DNA of 64,000 nt from Subtercola boreus. Lineage in GTDB: Bacteria > Actinomycetota > Actinomycetes > Actinomycetales > Microbacteriaceae. This document shows, piece after piece, positions 1 through 8,035 of the stretch. Under the pieces are notes generated by a model, which searched no databases, had not been told where the DNA came from, and was given only the letters and a program-made list of their open reading frames with translations. The stretch lies in NCBI RefSeq assembly GCF_003399625.1, contig NZ_NBXA01000002.1, forward strand, positions 84,457-148,456, in the 5' to 3' direction. The translations under genes were made by a program, and so were the position numbers. How positions within the stretch are numbered: the first letter of the stretch is position 1; every line of letters begins with the position of its first letter.

Positions 1-36
1 CCCCCGGAGTGGACACGGCCGCGCTCAGCTCACCGG

Positions 37-834
37 TCAGACCGCGGCGATGCCGTGGCCGTCGAGAGAATCGGCGACGATCGTGAGCCCCTTGAGCCCG
101 GGCATCTTGGCGATGTGGGCGTCGATTGCGTTGATGGCCTTACGACCGTCGATGCCACCGAAGATGTGGCCCATCACGTGCTTGACCTCGGTCTGGTCCA
201 TGATGGTCGAACCCACCGGGCCCCAGAACTTGCCGAGCGCGAACCGCGCGAACTTCTGGGCGAGCAGGCTCTTGCCAAGTCGCTCACGGGCCTGGGTCGC
301 GTAGAAGGCCACGTGGCGGGCCTCCTGCATCGCGATGCGCTTCAGTAGCTCGGCGAGCACGGGGTGGCCCTCGATCTCGGCGAGTCGCTTGTAGGCGGCC
401 ACGGCCGACCACTCGTTCGCGGCGCCCCAGATCATGTGCACGGCGATGAAGTCCTTGCCGACCAGGTTCGAGAGCACCGACTGCTTCACGGGATCGATGC
501 GATCCTTCCAGCCGAGCTTCAGGCGCTTCGACTTCAGCTCGTCGAACTCGAGCTCGATGTCGTGCATCCGGAGCACATCGGCGAGAGCTTCGCCGTGCCA
601 GAACTCCTCACGGTTCCACATCGTCATGAAGCCGGTCACGTCTTTGTCGCGGTGCGAGGGGGTGACGAGCATGTCGCGCATGTAGCAGACCGTGTGGTAT
701 TCGACGTCGGCCATGTACCGGATGACGCGGAGGGTGTCGTCCGGCAGCGGATTCGTGCGGAACGTCTCGAAGTCGAGGTCTTCCCAGGCGACGTTCTTCG
801 ACGTCTTCGTGTAGTTGTCGATGTCGAAGGCCAT
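37..834 (-). CDS. Ferritin-like diiron protein, candidate lipid desaturase/oxygenase
   Basis: 265-residue soluble protein of the ferritin-like/acyl-ACP desaturase fold. A full set of diiron ligands can be read from the sequence: Glu45, Glu77-x-x-His80 (in REEFWHGEA), Glu141 and Glu171-x-x-His174 (in QEARHVAF), spaced like the four-helix carboxylate-bridged diiron enzymes. The family activates O2 to desaturate or hydroxylate acyl chains. There is no signal peptide or membrane segment. It is the last gene of the minus-strand lipid operon, 149 bases after the PlsC gene. Because the operon also carries fatty acyl reductase and acyltransferases, and alkyl-DHAP synthase lies opposite, I infer that it oxidises an acyl or ether-linked alkyl chain. 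The substrate is not shown by sequence. A degenerate paralogue lies at 5549-6364. Confidence 0.85.
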   Translation of the reverse strand: MAFDIDNYTKTSKNVAWEDLDFETFRTNPLPDDTLRVIRYMADVEYHTVCYMRDMLVTPSHRDKDVTGFMTMWNREEFWHGEALADVLRMHDIELEFDELKSKRLKLGWKDRIDPVKQSVLSNLVGKDFIAVHMIWGAANEWSAVAAYKRLAEIEGHPVLAELLKRIAMQEARHVAFYATQARERLGKSLLAQKFARFALGKFWGPVGSTIMDQTEVKHVMGHIFGGIDGRKAINAIDAHIAKMPGLKGLTIVADSLDGHGIAAV

Positions 835-983
835 GGGCGCTTGAGGCGGTGCACGTTGCCGGGCGGTGCCTCATCCTCCTGTTTCTGAAAGTGCCAAGTT
901 CTGGCGGTCGGGTTCTACCTATTGTGCGGGGTGAATCTGAAAATTGTAGCCATGCCGGCTGAGCAGCATCGGTTGTGAGACTT

Positions 984-1676
984 CTACTGCCACACTCGGC
1001 GTCTGGTCGGGCCGGTCGGTGTCGCTGTGGCCTTCCACATCCGCCGCCAGCCGGCCTCTGGCTGCCCCTCGGTCTCCCGGGGAACGACGACGTCGGCCGG
1101 CGACCTCCGTGCGCCGTACCAGCCTCGAGACTCCTCGGCCAGCCCGACCTCGATCGCCTGGGCGATACTCTCGGTCACTGCGGATGATTCGTCGCCGGAG
1201 CCCGCTCGGATTGGTCGGGAGAACAGCACCGAGACGCGGGGACGCCCGGGCTCCACCGTGAGGCGCCACGGCGGGAGGGCCCGGAAGGTGCCGAGGAGCG
1301 CCACCGGCACGAGCGGCACACCGGTGCGGATGCCGAGAGCGGCTGCCCCGAGGTCGAGCGGAGCGAGCGATCCATCGCCGGTGCGGGTCGTCTCGGCGAA
1401 CAGCAGCACGCTGGTGCCGCTCTTCAGCAGGGCGGAGAGGCGGCTGGCCGACCGGAGGCTGAGGGCCTGGTCCACGAGGCCCCGGATGCCGCCCCGCGGT
1501 TCCACGGCAACCGAGACCAGCCGTGGCACGACGCTTCGGAGGGCATTCCGCACCAGCGCCTCGTCGAGCTCCGACGGGTGGTTCGCCACGAAGATGAACG
1601 GCCCGCCCTGCTCCTTCACGTGTTCGAGACCGTGGACGGACGGCGTGACGGCGAGCCGGATCGCGAGCCCGGCCAT
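984..1676 (-). CDS. PlsC-type 1-acylglycerol-phosphate acyltransferase family protein
   Basis: 230-residue member of the PlsC/LPLAT family, which transfers acyl groups to glycerol-phosphate-type acceptors at the membrane. The H-x4-D catalytic motif is present (NHPSELDEA), followed by a variant of the FPEGTR block (FAETTRT) and the VPLVPVAL block. The start was set at the ATG overlapping the last base of the upstream LarA-like gene's stop (TGATG), so the two genes are translationally coupled. The reading frame stays open far upstream, but that part is antisense-style shadow. Within the ether-lipid locus it could acylate sn-1 of DHAP or sn-2 of the alkyl-glycerol phosphate; its altered EGT block (ETT) may mean a distinct substrate. 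Confidence 0.82.
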   Translation of the reverse strand: MAGLAIRLAVTPSVHGLEHVKEQGGPFIFVANHPSELDEALVRNALRSVVPRLVSVAVEPRGGIRGLVDQALSLRSASRLSALLKSGTSVLLFAETTRTGDGSLAPLDLGAAALGIRTGVPLVPVALLGTFRALPPWRLTVEPGRPRVSVLFSRPIRAGSGDESSAVTESIAQAIEVGLAEESRGWYGARRSPADVVVPRETEGQPEAGWRRMWKATATPTGPTRRRVWQ

Positions 1677-3229
1677 CAGCTGACCTCGGAGATACTCACC
1701 GGTGCACCGTGCACGTAGGTGATCGCCGGGGCGAGCCCGACCGAGCCGGAGGCCATCTCGAGGGCGTCGGCGAGGGTCGAGGCCGACTTGAAGCCGAGGC
1801 GCCTGGTCGAGCCGTGGTCGCCGCCCACGAAGATGATCTCGCCGAGGTGGGCGATGGCCGGAGCAGCGGAGTACCAGGCGTGGAACGGGTGCAGCGCATG
1901 GTTCGACGAGCTGGTCTGGTAGACGTGCCGGTACCACGGGTCGGCTGCGAACTTCTCCTCGAACTGCTCCGAGATGACGGCCGGATCGGTGCTCTGGGTC
2001 AGTACCTCGGCGAAGAAGTCGATGTAGGCGGGGTCGTGGAGCGGGTGGAACCACGGGGTCAGCGGGTGGTAGAAGATCGCGGTTCCGCCGGCCCGCACGA
2101 CGGGCTCCGCGGTAGCCCCGTTGAAGATCTGGCCGAGTCCGAGGGCTGCCGCCGTGACGGGGTTCAGGCTCGACCCGATGGTTCCCGGGTTCGGGATGCC
2201 GAACAGCGCGACATCCGCCGGCCTGTCGAACTGGGCGACCTGCTGCTGGGCCAGGAACGCCTCGGTCAGCGGATGCACGGAGCTGGGTTTTCCCGCGACC
2301 ACCGAGGTGACCCCGTAGCCGACCCCCGAGACCTGAGCCAGGCCGATCCGGGCGCGGGCGGGAAGGATGCGCGTGGCAGCCTGGAGCCCGGCGGAGAGGG
2401 CGCGGTCGGTGAGGCTCCACTCCCGCTCGCGCTTGCTGAGGAAGGCGGAGGCGGGGCCGGTGGGCTCCGGGGTGAGGGTGACGTCGACGGTGAAGACCTG
2501 GGCCTTGTCGCCGATGGTGTCGACGAGGTCGTCGAACGCGTCTGTGCTGATTTCAGCTGCCGCTGCCGCCGTGCGTACCGCGAACGAGCCGCGGGCCCGC
2601 GCCGTCTTCGCACCGATCAGCTTGGTCGCAACGGCCGCAGCGCCCTCGTTGCCGACCGCCGTGGCGAGGCGCACCGAGATGACGAGGTCGCTCGACGCGA
2701 CCCGACCGTTGACCTCGATCGGGGTTCCGTCTGCCAGCTCGCCGACCACCTGGAGGTTCTCGTCTTCGGCGTCGTGGCTTCGCACGTGGTCGGGTGCGAA
2801 CGAGGCGTACACGCGCTCGCCCAGCACGCGCTGCAGGTCGTGCGCGGTGAGGCGGCGCCGGAGCCCTGTCGCCGCGATGAGCTCGACGTCGTCGACGCCG
2901 GCTGCCGCCGCCCGTTCGAGCACGAGTTCGATGACGCGCTGCCGCACATCCGGAGCCGTACGGCTCGTGACCGGCTGCGAGAGGTCTTCGAACACGATCG
3001 TGACGCGGGAACCACGCTTCAGGAGCGCACGGAGCGGTTCGCTGTCGACGGGGGCGTCGAGTGCACGGCTGATCGCCTCGTCGAGCGAGCGGATGCCCTG
3101 CAGCGCCTCGGGCGGGTACAGCACGCTCGCATCGACCGGGAGCCGCTCGAGAAGAACCTTCTCGCCCTGGAACACGACGAGCGGAGGAGTCTGGGCATCG
3201 ACGCTCAGAACGAAGCCTGGTCTACTCAT
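1676..3229 (-). CDS. LarA-like (DUF2088) protein lacking the usual nickel-pincer residues
   Basis: 517 residues, LarA/DUF2088 family. True LarA is a lactate racemase using a nickel-pincer nucleotide. The fold markers remain (EDLSQPVTSRTAP, AATGLRRRLT, RSHDAEDE, ADGTPIEVNG). However, the block that normally reads PHxxxGxSGGxK, with the histidine and the pincer-binding lysine, is replaced by RLATAVGNEGAAAVATKL, and the TGxHR histidine is changed. No larB, larC or larE maturation gene is visible in the window. The gene overlaps the upstream reductase gene by 8 bases and couples to plsC downstream by 1 base, so it is an integral member of the lipid operon. The start is the ATG beginning MSRPGFVLS; the longer open frame upstream lies inside the reductase gene. 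Function unknown; a racemase or epimerase role is possible but not supported by the active site. Confidence 0.8.
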   Translation of the reverse strand: MSRPGFVLSVDAQTPPLVVFQGEKVLLERLPVDASVLYPPEALQGIRSLDEAISRALDAPVDSEPLRALLKRGSRVTIVFEDLSQPVTSRTAPDVRQRVIELVLERAAAAGVDDVELIAATGLRRRLTAHDLQRVLGERVYASFAPDHVRSHDAEDENLQVVGELADGTPIEVNGRVASSDLVISVRLATAVGNEGAAAVATKLIGAKTARARGSFAVRTAAAAAEISTDAFDDLVDTIGDKAQVFTVDVTLTPEPTGPASAFLSKREREWSLTDRALSAGLQAATRILPARARIGLAQVSGVGYGVTSVVAGKPSSVHPLTEAFLAQQQVAQFDRPADVALFGIPNPGTIGSSLNPVTAAALGLGQIFNGATAEPVVRAGGTAIFYHPLTPWFHPLHDPAYIDFFAEVLTQSTDPAVISEQFEEKFAADPWYRHVYQTSSSNHALHPFHAWYSAAPAIAHLGEIIFVGGDHGSTRRLGFKSASTLADALEMASGSVGLAPAITYVHGAPVSISEVS

Positions 3230-5552
3230 GGGTGATTTCTTTCGGGCTCGGGCCGAGGGCCGGGGTGGAGGATGCGCTCTGCACGATGTCGCCGCGCAGC
3301 AGCTCGCCGACGGTGTCGAATCGGCTGTGGTTGTGGTCGCTCCACTGGTGGATGCGCCAGTGCTTCTGGGTCGCGTGCTGGAACAGTGCGGCGTCGGGGT
3401 TGACAGCCTGCGGGTTGCCGACGAGTTCGAGCCAGGCACGGTCGGCGATGCTGTCACCGTACGCGTACGACTTCTTCAGGTCGATGCCCTCACGCTCCCC
3501 GTAGAGGCGGAGCCACGCGGCCCGGGCCTCGTCGACGAGCGGGGGCTTCGAGAGGTGGCCCGTCCAGATGCCGTCCTTCGAGTGCATGTGGCTCGACACG
3601 ACCTCGTCGAACAGGGTGACGAACGGTTCGACGAGCACATCGATGGCCCCGGTGACGAGGATCGTGCGGTGCCCGGCCTCGCGGTGCTTCCGGATCTGGC
3701 GCACGGCCTCCGGGCGGATCCGCTGCAGCAGCACGTCGCCGACGGTGTCGTGGATCAGCTGGCGGAGCGCCTGCTCGTCGACACCCTCGTACCGCCGGTA
3801 GAACGTGCGGATGAACTCGCCCCGGTCGCGTCGGTCGGCGGCGAGGTACTTCGGGAGCGAGCCGAACAGGTTCGCGAGCTCCTGCGGCCACTTCGCACGA
3901 TCGAGGCTGGCGAGCCGCACCCAGAGGTACTGCTCGACGATGTTCGAGGCGAGAACGGTGCCCTCGAGGTCGAAGAACGCGGCCGCCTCGGGGTTCTGGG
4001 GCAGGGGCTTCTCGACCTGGGCCTTCGCGCGGGGCCGCGAGCTGAAGGTGCGCATCAGCGTCGTGACGGCCGGGAAGTGAACCTCCTGCAGGTAGTTGTC
4101 CCAGTCGATCTCGGTGGCGTCGAAGCCGAACGTCTGCCGGGCATCCGGCGGCAGCGTGTCGTTCAGCGCCGCCGTGCGGGAGTCGTCGTAGATGATCTCG
4201 GCCTGCGTGTAGTTCTGGTAGAGGTCGCTGTAGGCACGGAGGAGCTCGAGATCGGTCTGCCGGGCGGAGGCCTGCCGCATGAAACTGCGGGTGGTCTGGG
4301 TGGAGGGCAGGCGGAGCAGCGTGCGCTGCAGCAGCTTGTTCGCACGCTCACCCGTGCGGAGGCTCCGCGCGATCGCCCGGGCGCCGGGGAAGTCCCAGTA
4401 GGGGGTGCGGATGTGGCCGCGCTGCTCGTCGGGGATCGGATTCGCGCGGAAGTACTTCAGCACGTTCTCGTAGATCTCGCGGAAGGTCAGCGGGTTGCGC
4501 CCACCGGAGGAGAGGTGGAAGTACTTCGGGTCGGCGGGGGCCGGCGGGTTGGCCGCCACGGCGAGCGTCGCGTTCACGACGATGTCGACCGGGATGATGT
4601 CGAGGATGCTGTCGGGCAGTCCCGGGAATTCGGGGACGAGCCCGCGGCCGTAGGCGATGATGAGCGGATCCGCCACCTTGAAGCCGTCGATCCAGCCCGG
4701 GAACGGGTGCTTCAGGGCGCTCTCGATGATCGCGGGGCGCACGACGGAGAGCCGGTGGCCGTTGCCGGCCCAGAGCTCCTCGGCGACCCGCTCGCTCATC
4801 GATTTCGTGAAGGCGTACACATCCGCCCAGCCGACGCTCTGCGCGCGGGTGCGCCCGTAGTCGACGAGGCGCTTCGTGACCCATTCGGTGCGACCGATCT
4901 CGGCCGCGATGGCGACGGCGTGCGGGCCGACCTTGCCGTTGTCGAGCTTCGCGTCGGCGATCATCTTGCGGAGCACCTCGGGGCGCCTCGAGGAGGCCTC
5001 GACCGTGGTGCGGGCGGCCAGCGCGGCCGCCATCTCGTCACGCCACTGGATGGTGTGCTTCAGGCTGGCCTCGAGAACCGTGCCCTTGTTGATGCCGCCG
5101 ACGTACGCGGTCGACACGTGCACGACGTGCGGGTCGCTGCCCGTCGCGAGCAGAGCTTCGTAGAGGCCGACGGCACCGCCGACGTTCGTCTTGAACGCCT
5201 CGTCGATGGGCGGGTCGAAGGAGACGGTCGAGGCGCTGTGGATGAGCACGTCGAGGTCCGCAGGAAGGCCCGCCACCGATCCCATGCTCGACTCGATGAC
5301 GGAGATTCGCTCCGTCATCGCACGGTCGACCTCCTCCTGGCCGACGCGTTCACGCCACTTCGAGAAGACGGGCTTTCGCAGCAGGCTCTTCAGCCGCGCC
5401 TGGCCGGTGAGCGAACCCTTCGGCCTGATGAGGAGGGTCATCCGTGTCGTGGGGTAGTCGGCGAGGAGCTTCTCGAGAATGGCCTGGCCCACGAAACCGG
5501 TCGCGCCGGTGAGCATGATGTGCTGGCCCTCGAGGGGGGAGAAGGCGCTCAC
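3222..5552 (-). CDS. Fatty acyl-CoA/ACP reductase fused to C-terminal HAD-IB phosphatase-like domain
   Basis: 776 residues, two domains. Residues 1 to about 500 form a male-sterility/fatty-acyl-reductase extended SDR: NADPH-binding GATGFVG at 16-22, a HVSTAYVGG strand around 145-153, and catalytic Tyr246-x3-Lys250 (YAFTK). This family reduces activated fatty acids to fatty alcohols. Residues from about 523 form a HAD-IB domain with motif I FDLEGTV (Asp528, Glu530) and a YGDSIAD metal site near the end. The second Asp of the normal DxDGT nucleophile motif is Glu here. It overlaps the upstream paralogue by 4 bases (ATGA) and the LarA-like gene by 8. Inference: it supplies the fatty alcohol that alkyl-DHAP synthase exchanges for the acyl chain, like animal FAR1. 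The HAD domain may dephosphorylate a lipid phosphate or be structural. Confidence 0.88.
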   Translation of the reverse strand: MSAFSPLEGQHIMLTGATGFVGQAILEKLLADYPTTRMTLLIRPKGSLTGQARLKSLLRKPVFSKWRERVGQEEVDRAMTERISVIESSMGSVAGLPADLDVLIHSASTVSFDPPIDEAFKTNVGGAVGLYEALLATGSDPHVVHVSTAYVGGINKGTVLEASLKHTIQWRDEMAAALAARTTVEASSRRPEVLRKMIADAKLDNGKVGPHAVAIAAEIGRTEWVTKRLVDYGRTRAQSVGWADVYAFTKSMSERVAEELWAGNGHRLSVVRPAIIESALKHPFPGWIDGFKVADPLIIAYGRGLVPEFPGLPDSILDIIPVDIVVNATLAVAANPPAPADPKYFHLSSGGRNPLTFREIYENVLKYFRANPIPDEQRGHIRTPYWDFPGARAIARSLRTGERANKLLQRTLLRLPSTQTTRSFMRQASARQTDLELLRAYSDLYQNYTQAEIIYDDSRTAALNDTLPPDARQTFGFDATEIDWDNYLQEVHFPAVTTLMRTFSSRPRAKAQVEKPLPQNPEAAAFFDLEGTVLASNIVEQYLWVRLASLDRAKWPQELANLFGSLPKYLAADRRDRGEFIRTFYRRYEGVDEQALRQLIHDTVGDVLLQRIRPEAVRQIRKHREAGHRTILVTGAIDVLVEPFVTLFDEVVSSHMHSKDGIWTGHLSKPPLVDEARAAWLRLYGEREGIDLKKSYAYGDSIADRAWLELVGNPQAVNPDAALFQHATQKHWRIHQWSDHNHSRFDTVGELLRGDIVQSASSTPALGPSPKEITHE

Positions 5553-6364
5553 GCGGCTGCCTTCACGCCGTAGCGCCTGGTCGCCCTCGTCATGACCTTC
5601 AGCCCGCCCAGGCCCGGAAGTGCATCGACACCCCGGTCGACGCCGAAGACTCCAGCACGCCCCTCGGCGTCACTGAACAGGTACTTCATCATCAATCGGG
5701 TCTCCTGGATCGGTTGCTCGTGCGTGCCCGTCGGCACCCACGAGCGCCTGAGCGACGACCGGGTGAGCTTCCGAGCCGATACCGATTCTTCCAGTCTTCG
5801 CACGGTTTCGCCTTCGAAGAACTGCAGATGCCGGTCGCGGAGCTTCTGGAAGGCGGCCAGAACCTCGACCAGCGCGGGATTCGGGTCGTTCTTCGACAGC
5901 TGGGAGTAGGACACCCGGCTCACCAGCTCGTCGATGTAGCCGCGAGTGACGTGGCCCGCGATGATGTCCTCACCGATCAGGTTCGAGCGGATGGCCGTGA
6001 CGATCGGCGACACCCTGTCGATGGCCTCCCGGGTGAATCGCACGACACCGGAGCGTGCGCGGTGCGTCACGGGAGCGAAATCCGGGTGCACGGCGATGAT
6101 GCGGTCGAACGCATCCGCGATCCAGAACTTCTCAAACGCCCACGTCGCGAGGAACGCCGTGAGCCGCGCATCCTTGTGGCTCGGGGTCACCAGCACGTCG
6201 CGCATGTGGTGCATCGTGAAGTCCTCGAGGTCGCGCAGGTACGCCAGCGTCTGAAGCGTCTGGTCGGTGAGCGGATGCTCGGCGAACGCCGCCAGCGGCA
6301 GGGTCGCCTCGTGGCTGCCCGCCGCGGTGCGGGTGTATTCGCGGATGTCGAAGTCAGAGGTCAT
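5549..6364 (-). CDS. Ferritin-like paralogue with a degenerate diiron site
   Basis: 271 residues, clearly related to the diiron protein at 37-834 (shared MRDxLVTPSHKDA stretch and C-terminal PGLxGL). Aligning the helices, Glu47, Glu146 and His179 are kept. The positions of Glu77, His80 and Glu171 of the intact copy are Lys79, Ile82 and Arg176. Three of six iron ligands are therefore lost, so it probably cannot bind a dinuclear iron centre. First gene of the minus-strand operon; the start ATG has a GGAG box six bases upstream. It overlaps the reductase gene by 4 bases. Inference: a regulatory or scaffold partner of the intact enzyme, as in heterodimeric diiron systems with one inactive subunit, or a substrate-binding protein. 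Confidence 0.82.
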   Translation of the reverse strand: MTSDFDIREYTRTAAGSHEATLPLAAFAEHPLTDQTLQTLAYLRDLEDFTMHHMRDVLVTPSHKDARLTAFLATWAFEKFWIADAFDRIIAVHPDFAPVTHRARSGVVRFTREAIDRVSPIVTAIRSNLIGEDIIAGHVTRGYIDELVSRVSYSQLSKNDPNPALVEVLAAFQKLRDRHLQFFEGETVRRLEESVSARKLTRSSLRRSWVPTGTHEQPIQETRLMMKYLFSDAEGRAGVFGVDRGVDALPGLGGLKVMTRATRRYGVKAAA

Positions 6365-6393
6365 GGTGGTCTCCGGTCGGGCAGAGGAAGTGA

Positions 6394-6447
6394 GTATTCA
6401 TACAGCGGTGCATCAGTCGTTCGTCGCCATCACGTATCGTGATTGCC
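6394..6447. promoter_or_regulatory. Divergent promoter region of the lipid locus with operator-like palindrome
   Basis: The gap between the two operons (6365-6447) carries a 15-bp inverted repeat, ATCACGTATCGTGAT, at 6429-6443 with perfect 6-bp arms. It overlaps TATCGT (6435-6440), which stands seven bases before the SDR ATG and looks like a -10 box. A second short palindrome GTATTCATAC lies at 6394-6403 towards the minus-strand operon. The layout suits a repressor that blocks the plus-strand promoter. No regulator gene lies in the locus itself. Confidence 0.5.
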
Positions 6448-7218
6448 ATGGTTACGGCAATGGTCACGGGTGGCACCTCGGGTATCGGTGCGGCGTTCGC
6501 GCGCGCACTGGCAGACCGGGGTGACAACCTGGTCATCGTCGCACGCGACGAAACACGACTCGCCGAGACCGCCGAGTCGCTGCGCACAGAATACGGCATC
6601 GATGTCGAGACGATCTCGGCCGACCTCGGTGAGCGCGCCGATGTGCTGCGCGTGGCCGCCCGTCTCGAAGACACCTCCTCGCCCATCGACATGCTGGTGA
6701 ACAACGCAGGTTTCGGCGTGCACGCCTCTCTTCTGGCCGTCGACACGACGCCGCACGAGCGCGCGATCGAGGTGATGATCCGCGGCGTGCTCATGCTGGG
6801 GGCCGCTGCCGGGCGCACGATGCGTGAGCGCGGGTCGGGAACGATCGTCAACGTGTCGAGCGTGGCCGGCTTCATCACGATGGGGAGCTACTCGGCCGTC
6901 AAGGCCTGGGTCGCGTCCTACAGCCAGGGCCTCTCGGTCGAGCTCCGAGGTTCGGGAGTGCAGGTCACGACGCTCTGCCCCGGCTGGGTGAAGACCGAGT
7001 TCCACGCCCGGGCGGGCATCCGGGAGTCGTCGATCCCGAACTTCCTCTGGGTCGATGTCGACGAGCTGGTGGCGGCATGCCTGGCCGATGTGCAGAAGGG
7101 CAAGGTCATCTCGGTGCCCTCCCGCCGGTTCCAGTTCCTGATGTTCGTGATCAAGCACGCTCCGCGGAGCGGAATCCGCTGGGCGTCGGGAAAGATCTCG
7201 TCCAGCCGCAACGACTGA
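6448..7218 (+). CDS. Short-chain dehydrogenase, candidate acyl/alkyl-DHAP reductase
   Basis: About 256 residues, classical SDR. It shows the NADP(H)-binding TGGTSGIG near the N-terminus, the NNAG motif, the catalytic serine segment VSSVAG and Tyr-x3-Lys in YSAVK. In eukaryotic ether-lipid synthesis an SDR (PexRAP, fungal Ayr1) reduces 1-alkyl- or 1-acyl-DHAP, and the position here beside alkyl-DHAP synthase suggests the same step; this is inference. First gene of the plus-strand operon. Starts are possible at GTG 6439, ATG 6448 and ATG 6460. I chose 6448 because a TATCGT -10-like box lies seven bases upstream and no Shine-Dalgarno sequence is seen. Confidence 0.85.
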   Translation: MVTAMVTGGTSGIGAAFARALADRGDNLVIVARDETRLAETAESLRTEYGIDVETISADLGERADVLRVAARLEDTSSPIDMLVNNAGFGVHASLLAVDTTPHERAIEVMIRGVLMLGAAAGRTMRERGSGTIVNVSSVAGFITMGSYSAVKAWVASYSQGLSVELRGSGVQVTTLCPGWVKTEFHARAGIRESSIPNFLWVDVDELVAACLADVQKGKVISVPSRRFQFLMFVIKHAPRSGIRWASGKISSSRND

Positions 7219-7270
7219 CAGGGTGCCGCACGCGTTTCGGTTCCACAGGCGGAGTGGGTACTCTGGGTTG

Positions 7271-8035
7271 GTGCAGTTCGGCAACAGATACACCTCTAAG
7301 GCCCAAGCGGGTGCCCGCTTCGTCGCCCAGCGCCTGCTGCTGAAGCCGGTCATCTGGTCGATGGTGCATGTGACCATCACCGATCGCGCCCTTCTCAAAG
7401 ACGTCAGGGGCCCGTACATCGTGGTGGCGAACCATTCCAGCCACCTGGATGCGCCCCTCATCCTCGGGTCGATGCCCTCGCGCCTCTCCCGCTACCTCGC
7501 GGCCGCTGCTGCGGCGGACTACTTCTTCGACGTGTGGTGGCGGAAAGGCCTCACCGCGCTGTTCTTCAACGCCTTCCCGGTCGACCGCAGCGCGAACGCC
7601 CGGTCGACCGGCTTCACGGGCAAGCTCCTGAAGGCTGGAGTGCCGCTGCTCGTCTTCCCCGAGGGCACGCGCTCGAAAGACGGCACGATCGCCCCGTTCA
7701 AGGGCGGCGCCGCCGCGCTCTGCCTCAAGGCGGGCATCCCGTGCATCCCGATGGCCCTCGTCGGCGCCACGCAGGCCATGCCGCGCGGCCGCAACTGGCC
7801 CGTGCCCGGAAGGCCGCCCGTCCGGGTGCGCTTCGGCCAGCCGCTCATCGCCGCCGAAGGCGAGAACGTCACCGACTTCAACGACCGCATCGAGAAGGTC
7901 GTGCGCGAGATGCACGCGGCCGAGTTCGCGCTGTTCCTCGCCGAGACGGGCGCCAACGTCCACAATCACCCCACTGTCGAATCTGCCGATGCAACCGGCG
8001 ACTCCGACGAGCACCCCCGTGAAGGAGCCGCATGA
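7271..8035 (+). CDS. PlsC-type lysophospholipid/DHAP acyltransferase
   Basis: About 254 residues. It has all canonical LPLAT blocks: NHSSHLDAP (H-x4-D), the FNAFPVDR block, FPEGTRSKDG and the IPCIPMAL block. The family acylates glycerol-3-phosphate, lysophosphatidate or DHAP. I place the start at GTG 7271, because TACTCT lies exactly six bases before it; the frame also permits GTG 7223. It follows the SDR gene by 52 bases and overlaps the alkyl-DHAP synthase gene by 4 bases, which suggests that it makes acyl-DHAP, the substrate of that enzyme, or acylates the sn-2 position afterwards. The EGTR block is intact, unlike that of the PlsC protein at 984-1676, so the two probably act at different steps. 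Confidence 0.85.
   Translation: MQFGNRYTSKAQAGARFVAQRLLLKPVIWSMVHVTITDRALLKDVRGPYIVVANHSSHLDAPLILGSMPSRLSRYLAAAAAADYFFDVWWRKGLTALFFNAFPVDRSANARSTGFTGKLLKAGVPLLVFPEGTRSKDGTIAPFKGGAAALCLKAGIPCIPMALVGATQAMPRGRNWPVPGRPPVRVRFGQPLIAAEGENVTDFNDRIEKVVREMHAAEFALFLAETGANVHNHPTVESADATGDSDEHPREGAA

Noticed and set aside
1676..3229. Functional lactate racemase
   Set aside because: The usual nickel-pincer histidine and lysine block is not present, and no cofactor maturation genes are near.
2367..5573. Open frame of 1068 codons on the plus strand
   Set aside because: It is antisense to the reductase and LarA-like genes, whose products match known families; long antisense frames are expected at this GC content.
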